Source: Candidatus Riflebacteria bacterium HGW-Riflebacteria-1
GTDB taxonomy: Bacteria; Muiribacteriota; Ozemobacteria; Ozemobacterales; Ozemobacteraceae
NCBI GenBank assembly: GCA_002839445.1
Contig: PGYB01000021.1
Location: 15,917 to 79,916, forward strand
DNA: 64,000 nucleotides
Reading direction: 5' to 3'
The notes beneath the pieces are model-generated. The model was given only the letters and a program-made list of their open reading frames with translations, did no database searches and was not told the origin of the DNA. Below, piece by piece: positions 7,792-16,221 of this stretch (position 1 is the first letter of the stretch; the number at the start of each line of letters is the position of its first letter). A program made the translations under genes and the position numbers.

Positions 7792-9471
7792 ATGAACGAT
7801 ACCATCAACATACCAGCCCTGCTGGCAGCCGGAGAAGGCTATCACATCGAGTTCAAAGAGAACCTCGACAAATCCTTCATCGAAGAAGTCTGCGCCTTTG
7901 CCAATTCTGGTGGTGGAAAAATTTTGCTCGGAGTCAGTGATCGTGGCCAGACCAGAGGCTTCCCGACCGACAATCGCAGTCGCTCGCTGGTTCAAGATGC
8001 GCTCAGGTCGCTGCAACCCAATATCGCGGCTAAGGTCAGCATACAAGGCAAACTATGCGTGATTGAGGTGCCAGAAGGGCCTGACAAGCCTTATGCCTGT
8101 TCGCGTGGCTTTTTCATCAGAAACGGCGCCAATTCGCAAAAACTTACGCGCAATGAAATCGTCGAATTTTTCCAGAAGGAAGGGCGTATCAGGTTTGACG
8201 AGCTTAAACACGAGCGCTTCGATTTCGCTACTGATTTTGACGAGAGGGCTTATGACGAATTTGTCAAAAACGCACGAATCAGCAGCACCATCGACCACGC
8301 GACGCTGCTGAAAAATCTTGGCTGCATGACCGAAGACGGCAGCCTGACCAATGCCGGAGTTCTGTTCTTTGCCAGAGACATCGACTTTCTGCTCAATCAT
8401 GCTGCTGTAGTATGTGTGCTATACAAGGGCAATCAGAAGCTGCACATTCTTGACAAAAAAGATTTCAAGGGCAATATCGTTGAAAATATCAACAACGCCA
8501 TTCTTTTTGTTCAGCGCCACACAAATGTTGAATATGTGATCGAAAAAGTCAGGCGCAGTGAGGTCCCTGCCCTCCCTGAAGTCGCACTGCGCGAATCGAT
8601 AATCAACGCCGTTTGCCATCGGGACTACTTCGATCACCGAGCCAATGTCGTCGTCGAAGTTTTCGATGACCGCGTTCAAGTAACAAACCCGGGTGGTCTG
8701 CCCTCTGGGCTCAAACCAGCTGATTTCGGCAGGCGCAGCGTAGCTCGCAACCCTCTTGTCGCCAGCCTTCTGCACCGGTTGAACTATATCGAAAAGGTTG
8801 GAACTGGCATCAGCCGCATCCGTGCCGCAGTAGCAGAGAGTGGCCGCTGTCGTGTGGAATTTGCTTATAACGACTTTTTTTCGGTCACTTTTACCAGGGC
8901 AGGGTTCGAAAAAGTTCCTAATAAGGTTCCTAATAAAGTTCCTAATAAAGTTCCTAATAAAGTTCCTAATAAAGTTCAGGGCAAAACCGTATCCGAAATT
9001 TTAAACTGCCTGTCTAAAAACCCTGAAATAACCGCTAACGACATAGCTGACGCATTAAAAATATCTGCCAGAGCCATTAGAAAACATCTAAACCAGCTAA
9101 AAGCTGATGGAATCATCAAGCGCATCGGCTCGCGCAAGAGCGGAACGTGGAAAATATTGAGCACTAAAGTTTCTGAAAGCTCACCACAAGTTCCTAATAA
9201 AGTTCCTAATAAGGTTCCTAATAAAGTTCCTAATAAAGGGCACCACACATTCACCACAAATTCGCAGCCGATTCCGTATAAGGTTCACCATAAAACTGCA
9301 GAAATTGTAATCGAAAATCTCAGGGCAGACCCTCAGATAACTGCCCAAAAGCTGGCCGAAACGCTTAAGATTACGGTCAGAGCCGTGAGAAAGCACCTGA
9401 GTCAGCTTAAACACGATGGAATAATCGAGCGCATCGGCCCAAACAAGGGCGGACACTGGAAAGTTTTATAA
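7792..9471 (+). CDS. AlbA_2/RecG-like transcriptional regulator with VPNK repeats and two winged helices
   Basis: A 559-residue predicted cytoplasmic DNA-binding regulator. An AlbA_2 (Schlafen-type) domain occupies about residues 14-130, with HIEFKENL and FANSGGGKILLGV. An ATPase-like C-terminal module follows (about 255-370), with the family marker CHRDYF, VTNPGGLPSG and KVGTGISRIR. Two near-identical winged-helix domains come next, at about 395-455 and 500-559; both contain a RAIRKHL or RAVRKHL recognition helix and end in WKIL or WKVL. The linkers before each winged helix are tandem VPNK tetrapeptides, five copies then four. Single-winged-helix members of this family are common; the duplicated helix with a repeat linker is unusual. 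The ATG has only a weak GAGG 13 bases upstream. Targets are unknown. Confidence 0.82.
   Translation: MNDTINIPALLAAGEGYHIEFKENLDKSFIEEVCAFANSGGGKILLGVSDRGQTRGFPTDNRSRSLVQDALRSLQPNIAAKVSIQGKLCVIEVPEGPDKPYACSRGFFIRNGANSQKLTRNEIVEFFQKEGRIRFDELKHERFDFATDFDERAYDEFVKNARISSTIDHATLLKNLGCMTEDGSLTNAGVLFFARDIDFLLNHAAVVCVLYKGNQKLHILDKKDFKGNIVENINNAILFVQRHTNVEYVIEKVRRSEVPALPEVALRESIINAVCHRDYFDHRANVVVEVFDDRVQVTNPGGLPSGLKPADFGRRSVARNPLVASLLHRLNYIEKVGTGISRIRAAVAESGRCRVEFAYNDFFSVTFTRAGFEKVPNKVPNKVPNKVPNKVPNKVQGKTVSEILNCLSKNPEITANDIADALKISARAIRKHLNQLKADGIIKRIGSRKSGTWKILSTKVSESSPQVPNKVPNKVPNKVPNKGHHTFTTNSQPIPYKVHHKTAEIVIENLRADPQITAQKLAETLKITVRAVRKHLSQLKHDGIIERIGPNKGGHWKVL
8914..8973 (+). repeat. Tandem 12-bp repeat, five units, within the regulator gene
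   Basis: Five nearly identical 12-bp units (GTTCCTAATAAA, the first ending in G) encode VPNK five times. A decayed sixth unit encoding VQGK follows at 8974. The unit length is a multiple of three, so gain or loss of units would alter the linker length and keep the frame. Confidence 0.97.
9190..9237 (+). repeat. Second tandem 12-bp repeat block, four units
   Basis: Four copies of GTTCCTAATAAA/G encode VPNK four times between the two winged-helix domains. The sequence matches the first block at 8914, so the linker and helix together look like one duplicated cassette. Confidence 0.97.
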
Positions 9472-9742
9472 GCGCCCGCTGACTATTTTCAATCCGCGCA
9501 CCACCTGGCCAACAGCTTTAAAAAAGACGCCACGATAGATACAAAAAAAACACTTGTTGAGTTTCAACTCTCGACCCCTTACATCTAAATCTGTTTGTAT
9601 ATGCAAAAAACACCCTCATATTCTATACTTTTTTTGCGTAAAACAGATAGGGAAATTTCAGCTCAAACGCTTTTCAACAACTAGAATCAGTAATCGCTTG
9701 CGAATGCAGCACTGGCGTCTCGTTACACTATTCAGAGCGTAA
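9472..9742. other. Convergent gap with no recognisable gene
   Basis: With the terminator that follows, this makes 316 bases between two converging genes. I see only AT-rich sequence and runs of A. No coding frame has a credible start or product. Confidence 0.5.
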
Positions 9743-9770
9743 AAAAAACGCCGGAGATCCGGCGTTTTTT
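9743..9770 (-). terminator. Bidirectional terminator between converging genes
   Basis: A perfect GC-rich stem (CGCCGG / CCGGCG with a 4-base loop) is flanked by A-run and T-run, so it can end transcription from either side. It lies just after the stop of the minus-strand SpoIID-type gene. Confidence 0.88.
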
Positions 9771-9787
9771 CACTAAATATCAGAGGC

Positions 9788-11380
9788 TTAGTACATTTTT
9801 TTAAGAATGCTGCCGGGGAAGTAGTGCGCGAGAATGCGCGAAAAAGCCCATCCCTGCTTGGCGAGGCTCTGCGCGCCAGTCTGACACATGCCGACGCCGT
9901 GACCGAAACCAGCACCGTAAAAGTCGGCGCTGGCGATAAATCCGGCGACATCACGTTTGTAATCGGCGACAAAGCAGGCACTGGCGAAACCGCCAAGAAG
10001 TCTGCGGATATTAAGTTCTTTCATGACTGTTTTGTTACCGCGCTCGCCAACGAATGTTATGCGATAAATACGACCGGAAAAACCTCGGGCGATATCGGTA
10101 ACGCTTTTGATGCGACCGACTGCGAGCTGATTTTCGACGGCTTTCCATTCGTTGGTGGTCATGCTTTTGTTCCAGCGAAAGCGGTTGCCACCCTCGACGG
10201 CCGGGTTATTGCAGTTACATTTTGGCGGGTTTTTAATAAAATCAGTGACCTGCTTTTCTTCTGACAGGTCGAGCGCTGGTGGGTTCTGGTGGTCCCAGAC
10301 GCCACCGAGAATCGGGTTTGGCTTGGTTGTCCAGACCAGATGGTTGGCTTCGCTATGGCCGCCACAGTTAGCCGAATAAACGGCACTGAGCATTTTGCCT
10401 GTCGGCTCAGTCAGCACATAACCCTGCGTCGGCACGATCTTTCGGCCAACTTCAGTTGCATAAACAGAATCACCGTAAAACACCTGGCAATGTTGTTCAG
10501 AGCAGGTGTCAAAACCTTCCTGCGCGTGGCGCACACCGAGATTAGACATGATTTCACCACGGGCCGCCACCGCCTGCGCCTGCAAAGCGCCAATTTCAGC
10601 CTTGGCCGAGATTTCAGAAGTAACCACACCGGGCAGAACATATTCAAGACCGGCGCTTAAAACGCAGTCCATCGCATCGAAGGCGCCCCAGCGCACATGC
10701 AGGCGACCGGCGGTGTAATTGCGGTCAGCATAACCGTGCCATGAGTAGCCCTTGCCATATTCAACCTTTTTGAGATGAACTGACTGTTGCGGCTGCAGAA
10801 GCATATCAGGCCCACTAGCCATCGTTTGACCGTTAATCTTAAGCGTCACGCTTCCCTTTGCCAGCGAAACAATTTCTTCATAGATCCAGCTGGACTGGCC
10901 CTGCGCCGCGAGTTTATCGACCAACGCCTGCGCCGAAGCTTTATCAGGAAAAACGCCAACCGCGGCATCAGCGCGGCGGTTATCGATAAGAACAGTCTTG
11001 CTGTCATCAGCGTAAACCTCTTTACCAATTACCATAATTGTGAGAGGCATGCCCATTGCCTGCCATTTGAGCTGTTCGGCGGCAATCAGCTCATTGTCAT
11101 CAAGCGAAGCCGAAACAACCATGACATGATAGCGTTTAACTGCTCTGGCGCTGAGAGCGCCGACGATCTGGCACTGGTCGGCGGCAGTGATTTTGCCCAT
11201 GGTGCCGTTGATTTCCCAGGCGGCGCCCTGCGGGCAGTTAAAATCGAACGAAGCGGGGTACTCGGCGATCTTGATCTTGATTTCGCGGTCACCGGCACTG
11301 GCTGACATTGCAGTTAAAACGAACGCAACCAGTATGATGAGAGCGGTACAGCGCCTGATGTTAAGACTGAAAAGGCTCAT
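9788..11380 (-). CDS. Secreted SpoIID/LytB-domain protein
   Basis: A 530-residue exported protein. A signal peptide ends at about residue 29 (AMSASA before GDREI). A SPOR-like stretch lies near 145-170. The SpoIID domain covers about 250-530 and has the conserved LPGVVTSEISA segment with the putative catalytic glutamate, AQAVAARGE, YSANCGGHSE and the closing GHGVGMCQTGAQSLAKQG. Family members cut denuded glycan strands as lytic transglycosylases or activate amidases, so this protein probably remodels peptidoglycan. The ATG at 11380 is chosen over one at 11395: GAGG lies seven bases ahead of it, and the predicted transcript begins too close to the earlier ATG. Its occurrence outside spore formers is common and does not imply sporulation. 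Confidence 0.9.
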   Translation of the reverse strand: MSLFSLNIRRCTALIILVAFVLTAMSASAGDREIKIKIAEYPASFDFNCPQGAAWEINGTMGKITAADQCQIVGALSARAVKRYHVMVVSASLDDNELIAAEQLKWQAMGMPLTIMVIGKEVYADDSKTVLIDNRRADAAVGVFPDKASAQALVDKLAAQGQSSWIYEEIVSLAKGSVTLKINGQTMASGPDMLLQPQQSVHLKKVEYGKGYSWHGYADRNYTAGRLHVRWGAFDAMDCVLSAGLEYVLPGVVTSEISAKAEIGALQAQAVAARGEIMSNLGVRHAQEGFDTCSEQHCQVFYGDSVYATEVGRKIVPTQGYVLTEPTGKMLSAVYSANCGGHSEANHLVWTTKPNPILGGVWDHQNPPALDLSEEKQVTDFIKNPPKCNCNNPAVEGGNRFRWNKSMTTNEWKAVENQLAVGRIKSVTDIARGFSGRIYRITFVGERGNKTVMKELNIRRLLGGFASACFVADYKRDVAGFIASADFYGAGFGHGVGMCQTGAQSLAKQGWAFSRILAHYFPGSILKKMY

Positions 11381-11411
11381 TCCTTCACCTCGCATATATT
11401 TTACAGCTCTA

Positions 11412-11439
11412 ATTTTAACATGATTTCCGCCAATTGCAA
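11412..11439 (-). promoter_or_regulatory. Predicted sigma70 promoter of the SpoIID-type gene
   Basis: On the minus strand TTGCAA and TAAAAT are separated by 16 bases. Transcription would start near 11405, giving a leader of about 25 bases to the ATG at 11380. Confidence 0.5.
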
Positions 11440-11559
11440 AGATACGGCAAAACCAGACAGTAATAATCCATTTGGATATCCATGAGGGCTTTACGAGATA
11501 CGTTTGGACTATTTCTCGGACAAACTAATAATGATAATCATAAATGCTTTCTTTAAGAG

Positions 11560-11662
11560 TTATCCACAGATTACAGGATTAGCGCAGATTATTCAGAAGT
11601 TCTTATATGTTTTATCTGCAGTTATCCTAAAACCATCTGCGCAATCTGCAAAATCTGTGGAA
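11560..11662. repeat. Imperfect inverted repeat with CCACAGATT / CGCAGAT arms
   Basis: The left arm (11563-11588) has TCCACAGATT then GCGCAGATTA. The right arm (11634-11660), read on the other strand, has TTCCACAGATT then GCGCAGAT. The arms are about 27 bases and about 45 bases apart, in the 474-base gap between two divergent genes. Related modules occur at 19551 and 19717, and the short TTATCCACAGATTA also occurs near 6285. It resembles widely scattered 'CGCAGATTA' extragenic repeats. Confidence 0.75.
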
Positions 11663-11802
11663 AAATGCATGGAAGAGTAAAACGAAATACCTCTAGAACC
11701 CTCTTCAACAATCAAATGGATTATTGCTGAAAACTAGACTAGTAAGGGTTGTCTTGATGCAATTTACTGGCAATCAGAAAAACTGCGCGAAAGTTAGCGT
11801 TG

Positions 11803-11811
11803 TGGTATAAT
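11803..11811 (+). promoter_or_regulatory. Extended -10 promoter element of nagB
   Basis: TGGTATAAT is a perfect extended -10 element (TG, one base, TATAAT). No good -35 is present, as is usual for this class. Transcription would begin near 11818, leaving a leader of about 37 bases that contains AGGAGA before the start codon. Confidence 0.6.
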
Positions 11812-11854
11812 TCGGCAAAATCCGGGTTCTGCATGCAATCTAGGAGAAACAGCA

Positions 11855-12640
11855 ATGGAAGTAATCATCAAGTCAGACAAGGCCGAAGCGAGCAAACTGG
11901 GCGCGAAAATTATTGCGCGACTGATCAGAGAAAACGCCAAAGCAGTTCTCGGCCTGGCGACCGGGTCGACTCCCCTGCCTCTTTACAGGGAACTGGTGCG
12001 CATGCACCGTGAAGAAGGACTGTCATTCAAAGATATTACAACGTTCAATCTTGACGAATATGTCGGCCTCGACCCGGCCAACCCCTGTTCATTCTACAGT
12101 GAGATGCACAAGAACCTGTTCTGTCATCTTGATCTCGCCAAAGGCGCATCTCATCTACCAGACGGCATGGCCAAAGATATTCCGACGAGCTGCGCCGCCT
12201 ATGAAGCCGCGATAAAAGCAGCCGGCGGCGTTGACCTGCAGCTCCTCGGCATTGGCCATGACGGGCATCTTGCCTTTAACGAACCTGGTTCATCGCTCGC
12301 CTCGCGCACCCGCCTCAAAACGCTGTCACAGAAAACCATCAAGGCAAATTCGCGCTTTTTCGGCAGCGAAGCCAAGGTGCCACGGCATGTAATGACCATG
12401 GGGTTGGGCACGATCATGGAAGCGAAACAGTGTGTTCTGCTGGCTTTTGGCAAAGACAAGGCCGAAGCCGTTCGCGACATGGTCGAGGGACCGGTCTCAG
12501 CATCCTGTCCGGGCAGCGTATTGCAGTTTCACGAACAGGCAATCATTCTTCTCGACCACGAAGCCGCCGGCAAACTCACCCGCAAGCAGTATTATCTCGA
12601 TGTCTACGCCAGCAAACCCGCCTGGCAGCTTTGGGAATAG
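11855..12640 (+). CDS. nagB: Glucosamine-6-phosphate deaminase
   Basis: A 261-residue cytoplasmic enzyme that converts glucosamine 6-phosphate to fructose 6-phosphate and ammonia, the step that feeds amino sugars into glycolysis. Clear family marks are LGLATGSTPLPLY for phosphate binding, FNLDEYVGL with the catalytic aspartate, and LGIGHDGHLAFNEPGSS with the catalytic histidine and glutamate. MTMGLGTIMEAK also matches. Length is normal for bacterial NagB. It has a strong AGGAGA ribosome-binding site and its own extended -10 promoter, and appears to be transcribed alone. With the GlcNAc-kinase-like gene at 3318 and the importer it could form a scattered amino-sugar pathway. No nagA deacetylase is encoded in the window. 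Confidence 0.97.
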   Translation: MEVIIKSDKAEASKLGAKIIARLIRENAKAVLGLATGSTPLPLYRELVRMHREEGLSFKDITTFNLDEYVGLDPANPCSFYSEMHKNLFCHLDLAKGASHLPDGMAKDIPTSCAAYEAAIKAAGGVDLQLLGIGHDGHLAFNEPGSSLASRTRLKTLSQKTIKANSRFFGSEAKVPRHVMTMGLGTIMEAKQCVLLAFGKDKAEAVRDMVEGPVSASCPGSVLQFHEQAIILLDHEAAGKLTRKQYYLDVYASKPAWQLWE

Positions 12641-12984
12641 AAGACAAAACCTGTTCTCACATTTTTCAACATAGAAAAGCTATCTAACAACATTTGTTAC
12701 AAGCCGTTATCGGTATTGTACTGGAGACTTTCTGCCACATAGAGAACCCGGTTTTTACATCCAGAAGAGATAATATTGATTTATATGTCAGTTTTTATCT
12801 GAAACATTTGATTTCTCCTGACATATAATTCGGTCAGTTGGAACGACTCAATCAAGCTGCCTGAAAGAAACTTCGCCAGGACTGACAATAACATAAGAAT
12901 AGTTCCTCTCTACGCCGCTTTCTGCATCTGAACAACCCGTGAATGGCTCTCTCCAGCACAGTCGAGTTCAAAACCGTTACATCA
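12641..12984. other. Convergent gap with no recognisable gene
   Basis: About 420 bases, including the terminator at 12985, separate nagB from the converging lipoprotein gene. I see no credible coding frame. A TATAAT hexamer at 12824 lacks a convincing -35 element. A small RNA cannot be excluded from sequence alone. Confidence 0.45.
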
Positions 12985-13013
12985 GGAAAAGCCCCCGGCT
13001 TTTGGCCGGGGGC
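12985..13013 (-). terminator. Terminator after the lipoprotein gene
   Basis: A strong stem (GCCCCCGGC / GCCGGGGGC, four-base loop) lies about 50 bases after the minus-strand stop codon. It is followed on that strand by a short TTTT tract. Confidence 0.75.
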
Positions 13014-13062
13014 GCACAATACTTATGCAGCTTTAAAACTGCTTCAGCGATTGAATCTCAGA

Positions 13063-15783
13063 TTATTTTTTGACAATCAGAGAAAGATAGCGCATGGTGC
13101 CATCTTTGCTGACTGTTGCTAACAGTTCCTTGTTTCCTGCCAATGCCCCATATGTGTTGCTGTCGATGTCAAGCAGACCATTTGCGCCAAGAGCAACAGT
13201 TTGAGTTCTGTCAGCCGGGATTTCAGAACTGACATCTGAAACACCACCGGTCCAGCTTGATGAACCATTATTGAAGGTAACCAGCTGCCCATCGGTAAAT
13301 GAATAGGGAGTGCCGGGGCCGGCGCTGACGCATGCGTAAAGCCAGTTGCCATTCATGTCGGCGGTTGTCAGGCTGGGATCCTGTTTGATTGCCACTGCAA
13401 ATGCGCAGATATCGTTTGCCAAATATTGCACGAAAACAATGACGTTGCCATCGGCTGAAACCTGCACGAATTGATTTGAACCATCACCTATCGAGACCTG
13501 CCCGTCAGCTGAAACACTGTAGTTTCCTGTTGCAGTCGGTGTCCAGTTGCCGTCTTTGTAGATTGTATGGAAATTACTGAAATTGCCGCTGCCATTAAAT
13601 GTAATCTCCGAAACAAGCATGAGCGAAGTTCCTGTGGGAACATAGCTGGAATTGACGCTGTCCTGAAATTCATAGAAGCGATAGGTGCCATTCAGAGTCG
13701 CAACACTGGCGCTGGTCGGCCTTTTGACAAACAGACCAACAACAGGATCACCAGCCTTATAGTCATGATAAAGACCGATATTGCCTGAAGGCGAAATGGC
13801 ACCACGATTGGTGGTGCTTCCGGAGAAAGCAATTGCTCCATTGCTCTCGGTGAAAGTTGCACTGTTTGTTTTGTTGATTTCAGTAGAATCCGGGTCGAGC
13901 TTAACGGTAGCTGAAAGCTGATTGCCGCTCACGGTCACTTCGCTCATGCCTACCCAGCGGTTCTGAGTGCTGGCATTGAGCTCGAAAACGCGGTAGTTGC
14001 CAGAAAAGCGCGTGGAAGCGGCTATCTGCAGCTCGGAGTTAGTTCGGTAGCAGAAGCCAGTTTTGGTTTTGACATTGACTTCTACGCGCACCCACCGACC
14101 TTCGGTGAGGCCGGTACGCTGCAACTGATTCTGCGAAGCGTTCAAAATCGAAGCGCTATAGACTTCATCACCCATATTTCCGCCAGGGCCATCGACATAG
14201 TTAATTCCAACCCAGTATTCAGAGAACGAAGTCGATGGCTCTGCGGTCCACGTAGCACTTAACTGACCTGCAGCAGGCGAAGTCAAGGTGACGGTCGGTG
14301 CAGCATACGAAGTCGGCAGGGCCGGCACAGTATAATTGTATGTCTGGCTACCATCGGCAAATGTGGCAGTAATCACATAAACCTGACCAGCAGCGATAGA
14401 GGTTCCTGACGGAGCGGGAATCCAGCTGTAATTTGCTCCAGCGGCCCAGCCCCACTCATCAGAATTGTTTGGATTTTCAGACAGGTTAACTGTGCCCGTG
14501 GCATTGAGAATTCCACCGGAAACTATAGCAGAAACAATGCTCTGACTTCCTTTCCACAAATTGACATTGATGCCAGGGTGGCCTGAAGCACCGAGCCATT
14601 TCTGTGCTATAACAAGTTCCAGATAAGGGCTTGCCTTTACGCGATTACCATTAATGCGCCAGGTGCCATCTGTGCCTTTTTTGACTATTACAGCTGCCCA
14701 GGCGTGGTTAACAGTTCCGGTGATCGAGAAGGCTGTCTGATTTGCAGCACCGGTAAGGGCGAAAGCATTTTTTGTTCCGTCGATGGCTGTGCTGTAAGAA
14801 GTGCCTGCCTTGTCAAGGCCGGAGATTGTTCCGTTGAACCTTACAACGTAGGTCGATTCATCGACCTTAGTAAGAGTAGAGTCGCCAGAAAACGAATTAA
14901 TTCTACTGTCGAAGAAATCAGCTGGCGGTCTTTTCATTTTGTCTGCCCAAGTGGTTTTGTTGAAACCTTCCCAAATGAAATCAGCATCAAGCATGTCGTC
15001 AATTTTGGCAGCAGCGGCGGCATCAGGAGTCAGCCTCTGAGTAGCTGAAGCCAGAGCCCGCAGCCAGAGATTATAGGCAGCCTTTACAGTCTCTTCGGTA
15101 GTAAGCGGAACCGGAGTCGGTTCTGTTGGTACCGGCGTTGCGGCAGCAACTTCTTTGGCTTCAGATGTGATGGCTGTAGCAGTCAAGTCTCCTCCAGAGC
15201 TAAGAGTCGTTTTGATCTGAGTTTCCAGCGCGGTTATTTTTGCAGAATCAACGGTAGCTACGAAGTCTTCGATAGTTTTGGTGGCGTCTTTTTCGACCCA
15301 GGCTTCATAGGCAACAGCCTGAGCAGTAGTAGTAGTGTTCACCGCTGTGTCTTTCTTCTCAACAGGTGTGCCCGATACGACTTCTGCTACTACGACAGTT
15401 TTAAGAACCGGCTTTGTTTCATCTTCAACGGGTACAACTTCAATGGTTACCTGCTGCTTGCCGGTAGCTACAGTTACTGTGGTTTTGTCCATTGTCAGTT
15501 CGGTTGCCGATTTAACTTCAAGCGGACTGTCAACCAGTTTTCTACCAGCAAGTTTGATTAGAGCCTTAAACTTACTAGATGGAGCTGCCCTGAGATCTTC
15601 GGCAATAGCAGCGCGAATTGCTGGAGTAATACCTGTTCCAGCAATGTTGATGTCTGCCGAAAGCTCGATTTCTCCTGTTGGCGCAACATAATCATCGTCA
15701 TCATCATCGGTTAGAAAACAACCCGTAAAGGCGAGAACGGAAACTAACATGAACAAAACAGAAAAACGAACTAGAGCTTTCAA
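13063..15783 (-). CDS. Large lipoprotein with three C-terminal beta-rich repeats, function unknown
   Basis: A 906-residue predicted lipoprotein. The lipobox FTGC places the lipidated cysteine at residue 22, followed by a run of six aspartates. Residues 30-220 are Thr/Val-rich and low in complexity. Residues 225-390 resemble an NTF2/SnoaL-like fold with a WRINGNRVKAS ending. A fibronectin type III-like stretch lies near 490-585. The last 315 residues hold three diverged units of about 105 residues, beginning near 592, 696 and 809 with FSGNYRVFEL, LNGTYRFYEF and MNGNWLYACV. The start is TTG at 15783, supported by AGGGAGG about six bases upstream and by the lipobox. No family is confidently recognised; a surface-exposed binding role is a guess. 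Confidence 0.75.
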   Translation of the reverse strand: MKALVRFSVLFMLVSVLAFTGCFLTDDDDDDYVAPTGEIELSADINIAGTGITPAIRAAIAEDLRAAPSSKFKALIKLAGRKLVDSPLEVKSATELTMDKTTVTVATGKQQVTIEVVPVEDETKPVLKTVVVAEVVSGTPVEKKDTAVNTTTTAQAVAYEAWVEKDATKTIEDFVATVDSAKITALETQIKTTLSSGGDLTATAITSEAKEVAAATPVPTEPTPVPLTTEETVKAAYNLWLRALASATQRLTPDAAAAAKIDDMLDADFIWEGFNKTTWADKMKRPPADFFDSRINSFSGDSTLTKVDESTYVVRFNGTISGLDKAGTSYSTAIDGTKNAFALTGAANQTAFSITGTVNHAWAAVIVKKGTDGTWRINGNRVKASPYLELVIAQKWLGASGHPGINVNLWKGSQSIVSAIVSGGILNATGTVNLSENPNNSDEWGWAAGANYSWIPAPSGTSIAAGQVYVITATFADGSQTYNYTVPALPTSYAAPTVTLTSPAAGQLSATWTAEPSTSFSEYWVGINYVDGPGGNMGDEVYSASILNASQNQLQRTGLTEGRWVRVEVNVKTKTGFCYRTNSELQIAASTRFSGNYRVFELNASTQNRWVGMSEVTVSGNQLSATVKLDPDSTEINKTNSATFTESNGAIAFSGSTTNRGAISPSGNIGLYHDYKAGDPVVGLFVKRPTSASVATLNGTYRFYEFQDSVNSSYVPTGTSLMLVSEITFNGSGNFSNFHTIYKDGNWTPTATGNYSVSADGQVSIGDGSNQFVQVSADGNVIVFVQYLANDICAFAVAIKQDPSLTTADMNGNWLYACVSAGPGTPYSFTDGQLVTFNNGSSSWTGGVSDVSSEIPADRTQTVALGANGLLDIDSNTYGALAGNKELLATVSKDGTMRYLSLIVKK

Positions 15784-15841
15784 GAAGGGCCTCCCTAAGA
15801 AAATATAGTGAATACATACTAGCAGCTACCAGTTTGAAAGC

Positions 15842-15863
15842 TTGTACGTAAAAGTACGTACAA
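15842..15863. promoter_or_regulatory. Perfect 9-bp dyad upstream of the lipoprotein gene, possible operator
   Basis: TTGTACGTA and TACGTACAA are exact inverted copies separated by four bases. The element lies 59-80 bases upstream of the TTG start, where a regulator could act. No U-tract follows it on either strand to suggest a terminator. The binding protein is unknown. Confidence 0.45.
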
Positions 15864-15963
15864 TTTTGCCTGATTAATTTGAGATGACAAACTTCACGAA
15901 TAAAATCCGGGAGAATCGAATAGCAGCAATAGCGCGAAAATATACTGCCTTTAGCATATCTCT

Positions 15964-16143
15964 GCCTGCTTCGGCTATGCCTCGCAGTCACAATGACGAA
16001 ACTCGCCAAATCCAGTCATTGGTAGGTTCGCTTCAATCCTGATGCTCCCCGGTGCTTGTCCATCAATGGCCTTCGCGAGGAACGAAGTGACGAAGAAGTA
16101 TGCCGAAGGCGGAACATTTGCGCGCCATTCCTGTGGCGCAAAT
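15964..16143. repeat. Extragenic repeat resembling the 'GTCATTGCGAGG...CGAAGCAATC' family
   Basis: The 438-base gap between two minus-strand genes holds a left arm with CTTCGGCTATGCCTCGCAGT and CAATGACGA (15964-15999). A right arm in opposite orientation reads CGCGAGGAACGAAGTGACGA (16073-16110). An exact 8-bp dyad (ATTTGCGC / GCGCAAAT) follows at 16116-16143. The arms resemble the 'gcgaggagcgaagcgacgaagcaat' repeats scattered in many bacterial genomes. Open frames across it look like chance readings of the repeat. Confidence 0.65.
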
Positions 16144-16221
16144 GTATAAGACCATCCGTGGTCAATAAACCAGCTCTGAGCTATTCTCAATAGGATCGAA
16201 TTTTAGCTGGTCGCTTAGATT

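Noticed and set aside
8914..9237. Possible CRISPR-like array
   Set aside because: Units are contiguous 12-mers that encode VPNK in frame, with no spacers.
9788..11380. Evidence for sporulation
   Set aside because: SpoIID-domain and SpoIIE-type phosphatase proteins occur in many non-sporulating bacteria; no other spore genes are visible.
15975..16190. Short minus-strand frame in the gap before the LuxR gene
   Set aside because: It is produced by the dispersed repeat at 15964 and has no ribosome-binding site.
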